Of a stretch of DNA of 64,000 nt, positions 60,595-64,000 are shown piece by piece. Both the position numbers and the translations under genes were made by a program. How positions within the stretch are numbered: position 1 is the stretch's first letter; every line of letters begins with the position of its first letter. Origin of the DNA: Aulostomus chinensis (Eukaryota; Chordata; Actinopteri; Syngnathiformes; Aulostomidae); contig JBBMOA010000007.1 of assembly GCA_037954235.1 (NCBI GenBank), positions 18,778,457-18,842,456 on the forward strand. The letters run 5' to 3'. The notes below the pieces were generated by a model, which worked only from the letters and a program-made list of their open reading frames with translations, did not search any database and had not been told where the DNA came from.

Positions 60595-60767
60595 AGGGCA
60601 GCATGGTTCAGAGGTAGAGTGGCCATCTAGCAACCAAAGGGTCGCTGGTTCGATCCATCACTTCCCCTGCCTCTCACCCATTGTCAGCTGGGATAGCTTC
60701 CTGCCCCACCCCCCCAGCCCGCAATCCTTAACGGATAAGAGGTATGGAAATGGATGGAAGGATGGAT
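60595..60767 (+). mobile_element. SINE with alternative tRNA-like head, internally short
   Basis: The head GGTTCAGAGGTAGAGTGGCC, then GGTCGCTGGTTCGATCC (a near-perfect B box), differs from the heads at 11807-12192 and 33804-34171. It joins after CCTGCCTCTCACCCATTGTC to the shared tail (CAGCTGGGATAG, then CCTTAACGGATAAGAGG, then GGAT units). A 7-bp repeat TAAACAC at 60588-60594 and 60768-60774 is the likely target duplication. Confidence 0.8.
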
Positions 60768-61381
60768 TAAACACTGAGGTACGGCAGGTCATATAGCTGA
60801 AATATTTGCATGCTAAATACTTTTATTCAGGGCAACATTCTCATGAACTATAATTAATAAAGATTAGGGGGGGGGGTGACCACTGTTTCTGCCATGCTGA
60901 CCTTTTTTTTTTAGACATGTCTGCACTCATTTCACTGCTTCGACTTCCAACTGGTGTTGAATGATTGGCTGCTGGGCTCGCAGCACAATCTATTATCAAG
61001 GGATACGATTGGCTGTTTATTGTCAAGGAGGAAGCACACTTGAGGTTTCTTTGTGCAGTGTTGAATGTACATTCAAGCATCAATACCCGACTGAACTATT
61101 TACTTTGTATTGCTGTTGGTTTACTGCCCTGGTCTGTTAATTATAATATTTCAAAGTAAAGCATTTGTTTGATGTAGCATCTGTTGTGCAGTGGAACAAG
61201 GTTGTGCTGGCTTGTGGGAACAAACCCTCTGTGCCATGTGAACCAAATTCTCACGTTTAAAAAGTTACCCGTCTATTTTCAGATCTGTCCCAAACTGTCC
61301 TCAGAAGGCCTCACAATTTTCCATTCCCAGACTGGCTCCATCAAAGAGTTTAGATTGAACGCGATAAATACATAAATAAAT

Positions 61382-61407
61382 CGTGTGTGTGTGTGTGTGT
61401 GTGTGTC
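61382..61407 (+). repeat. (GT)n microsatellite
   Basis: About 13 GT units in SLCO3A1 intron 1. Confidence 0.95.
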
Positions 61408-63219
61408 TTCACTGCAGGAAGAGTCAACCTGTGGATTTGGGGTTTGAACATTTTTCATTAAGAACACAATTCTTCCTAATGTTACCAACAATGTTGCTCT
61501 GGTTTGTTTAAACATAGAAATTGACCTTCAGGACCAAATGTGGATGATGCTTTGCTTCACGTTAGTTCGTCTTTTCACAACTTCTCAGATAAACATCAAT
61601 GACATAACCTGCATAGAACATCTCCAAAATATATCAGAGAGAATACTAACATCAGTATGGGCAGATATAGAGGATTATTTTAAAATATGTATGGATTGCT
61701 CTTCTCTGAAAGTCATTTGTTTCTTTTTTAAACAGACAAAATTGATAATGAGGAAACTGTGGTAAATACAGCCTTTATGGGCAAAATTCACATTGTTAAC
61801 ATGTGTTTTGCAGTATGAAATGTGAATAAAATATCCTTTTGGTTTTCGGTTTTATGTCAAATATTAAGATTGGCTATCGGGCAATCATAATACTTGACAA
61901 AATAAAGTACGAAAAAAACCCCGACGCTTTAAGAGTTGATGTACATTATAGAAATCAAATTAAGCTCCAGCTGATCAGTAACTCTCTTCCTTCCTGTCAG
62001 TGCTGACGCCCCAGTATTAAGCTAATTGTCCTCCTGTAAATAGATGAGGAGGCGTCCTTACAGACAAAACAAACATTGCTTTGTCGTCCCACTTTTTAAA
62101 AAACAAAAACAAAACAAAAAACTTCTCCTCTGTGACTTTTAGGAAGTGACAGCAGGTCGTTCTCGCAGCTGCTGTGAACACAACTGCAGCGACTCCTTCA
62201 CTACACATCACAGCGTGGGGGAGATGATTGGTGGGAGCGGTTTTCAGCTGCAGTCCTCAGGCAAAGTTGAGTGGATGGAAAACTTCCGAATGAGTCATGA
62301 CGTTTCTTTCCCCTGAGCAGCACTTTCTCACAAATGCGAACGCGCTGGATGGGCTGCATTTACGGCTGGCTGGCTCCACCCGGCTGGGATCTGATCACAA
62401 CGTTGTCTCATCCTGTTCTTAGAATTGATGCCAAAGCCTGAGCAACCTGTTGACACTCCAGCTTTAGCTCCACCACACAGACAGCAACACTGACTGACTG
62501 CTGCACTGCTGCTGCGCTGGGGAGCGAAGCCATCATCCAATCCAATCAGATCCCATTATGGAAGGCCTGAGCAAAGTGATGTGACTGACAGCTTCTGCTC
62601 TCAGCTAAGCAGTGGTAACACTCTGGATGAGTTAAGCTCCTGTCTCCAGGTTCAACATGTTTGTGCACTTACACTCTGACTTAGACCAGGCAGCCTTCCA
62701 GGAGGATTAAACCCAGCAGCATAAATAATAGAGGAAAAACCGGGGACTGCATAGTAGTCAGTGGTCACAGCCACATTTTGTCCTCCTAACAACATGAACT
62801 GGGCGAATGTTTCATTTGTTGCATGGCAACAAAATAAACCAGCTGTGTGACATCCCATGACCACAGTGGAATGAGTCTGGTTGGAGCACAAGGAGTCCCA
62901 GCCTCCAGATTCAGGGCGGCCTGACAAAGATCCTGACATCTGACATTCACTGCTGCACATGAAGCTCCGGCGTTGACGTTAAAGTGCTGAAATGGCGCCA
63001 TTAACAAAGGCAAGGCAGCTGTTTACAAGCGATGCCTCGACTGTTTGGAATCATTTCCAGTCTGTTTTATGAGGTGTGACATGCTGAAGGTGGACTGGAG
63101 GTCAGATAAATGTACTTGAGCTCTTATGAATTGCTTATTTTTTACCAGAAACTGTTTAAAAATCTTGCTCAAATCTCCACCGAGATTCGCCGATGTACTG
63201 AGAAGATTTTGGTGATCAA

Positions 63220-63454
63220 AGGTCAAGGTCATTGTCACTTCAGGTAAACATGATATTTTTTGAAAGCCCGAAGGTAATACCAACAAATATGCCACAAGTG
63301 TTTACTTTAAAATTTTAGTGGTCAAAGGTCACTGTCACCTCAAATACATGCCATATTTCAGGAGCGCCTTGAGGAAACTTCCTCAAATACAGTGCAAACA
63401 TGCCCTAGGACTCAAGGTTGACCTGCAAAATGCGGAGGTCAAAGGTCAAGGTCA
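63220..63454 (+). repeat. Diverged tandem block with AGGTCA half-sites
   Basis: Three related units about 100-115 bp apart contain AGGTCAAGGTCA (63220-63231), GGTCAAAGGTCA (63320-63331) and AGGTCA-A-AGGTCA-AGGTCA (63436-63454), each followed by a variant of CTGTCAC or CACTGAG. The similar fragment at 28640-28746 suggests a dispersed repeat rather than a designed enhancer. Confidence 0.65.
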
Positions 63455-64000
63455 CTGAGGCAGGCACACTTGTTGCAGACATAAAACTACAAAGCAGTAT
63501 CTCGTTCGGTTATGCAAATATATCTCACATCCAGTACAATACCATAAAATAAAGTAACTATAATAGCAACAGGTTTCCCGAGCTTAACTGCATGAGTGAA
63601 ACTTTACCAATACTGAGATTTTTGACTATTTGGGCTTCAAACATTTTGTGCCTTCACAGTCTGACAGGTTCAGCTGTTGACCTGCATCTCACAGTTCGAG
63701 ACTGAAGAGTTATAGGGGAGGTGTTCCAGCTGAGCTTAGAGCCTAAGGTGCTGCAAAAAAACCAAATTAATAAGCAAAATACATTTGATTGCGGAGGTTT
63801 TACTCTGTGAAAGAAGGCAGCACTAGGATGTTTGTAACTGTGATGACTTAACAGGTTAATGGGACACATGTTGGTTCTTCCTGAAATAAAACCCTTCATC
63901 TTAAATTCTAAACACCACTAATTATCAATTTCTTTCAAATATAAAACTCTACTTCCCGGGAGCCAAAGATGAGAATCTGCAAATTCACTTTTTTTTTTTA

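Larger units (their letters stand above)
60220..64000 (-). other. SLCO3A1: SLCO3A1 first intron (partial, runs off window)
   Basis: No coding exon is found from 60220 to the edge, so the first coding exon, expected to encode about 63 residues including the start of membrane segment 1, lies outside. The stretch contains a chimeric SINE (60595-60767), a GT tract (61382-61407) and an AGGTCA-rich repeat block (63220-63454). Confidence 0.75.

Noticed and set aside
60595..60665. Possible tRNA gene (good B box GGTTCGATCC)
   Set aside because: It is the head of a SINE with a body, a GGAT tail and target duplications. There is no proper cloverleaf.
1..64000. CRISPR arrays, operons, prophage or other prokaryotic systems
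   Set aside because: There are no spaced direct repeats of CRISPR type. All supported genes are spliced vertebrate genes, so such systems do not apply.

Overview
The window is vertebrate nuclear DNA and almost certainly comes from a ray-finned (teleost) fish, probably a spiny-rayed one. The evidence is split genes with short GT-AG introns, frequent long dinucleotide microsatellites, a Tc1-like DNA transposon, several copies of a teleost-type SINE with a GGAT-repeat tail, and proteins that read as fish versions of human chromosome 15q26 genes. There is no sign of bacterial, phage or viral genes, and no CRISPR array.

Three protein-coding genes are supported exon by exon. FAM174B lies on the + strand (coding 6820-9744, three coding exons, 138 residues). 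ST8SIA2, a polysialyltransferase, lies on the - strand (14960-24061, six exons, all introns phase 2, 385 residues, complete). SLCO3A1, an organic anion transporter, lies on the - strand (35752-60219, nine exons giving the C-terminal 647 residues). Its first coding exon, about 63 residues, should lie beyond the right edge. SLCO3A1, ST8SIA2 and FAM174B are also consecutive and in the same relative orientation in human 15q26, so the block is conserved and simply read in the opposite direction here.

Layout: 1-6.4 kb is intergenic and holds an internally deleted Tc1-like element at 1223-2293. 6.4-13.05 kb is FAM174B with a long presumed 3' UTR into which a SINE has inserted. 13.05-14.96 kb is the convergent junction between FAM174B and ST8SIA2, with a strong G-quadruplex motif on the - strand. 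14.96-24.5 kb is ST8SIA2, whose first exon sits among alternating purine-pyrimidine tracts. 24.5-34.6 kb is a gene-free interval with repeats, including a SINE nested inside an older repeat. 34.6-60.2 kb is SLCO3A1, with eight exons packed into 4.9 kb and then one 19 kb intron. 60.2-64 kb is the start of its first intron.

The three genes are linked by position rather than by a shared pathway. ST8SIA2 makes polysialic acid on NCAM in the Golgi, SLCO3A1 is a 12-pass membrane transporter, and FAM174B is a small single-pass membrane protein associated with Golgi organisation. I found no convincing undescribed gene system. The most informative oddities are the reduced basic charge in both polysialylation-specific domains of ST8SIA2, a (CT)26 tract forming the polypyrimidine region of a 129-bp intron, an ambiguous splice donor in the SLCO3A1 Kazal-like exon, SINE copies with different heads on one shared tail, a 30-bp perfect palindrome, and repeat-borne AGGTCA direct repeats.
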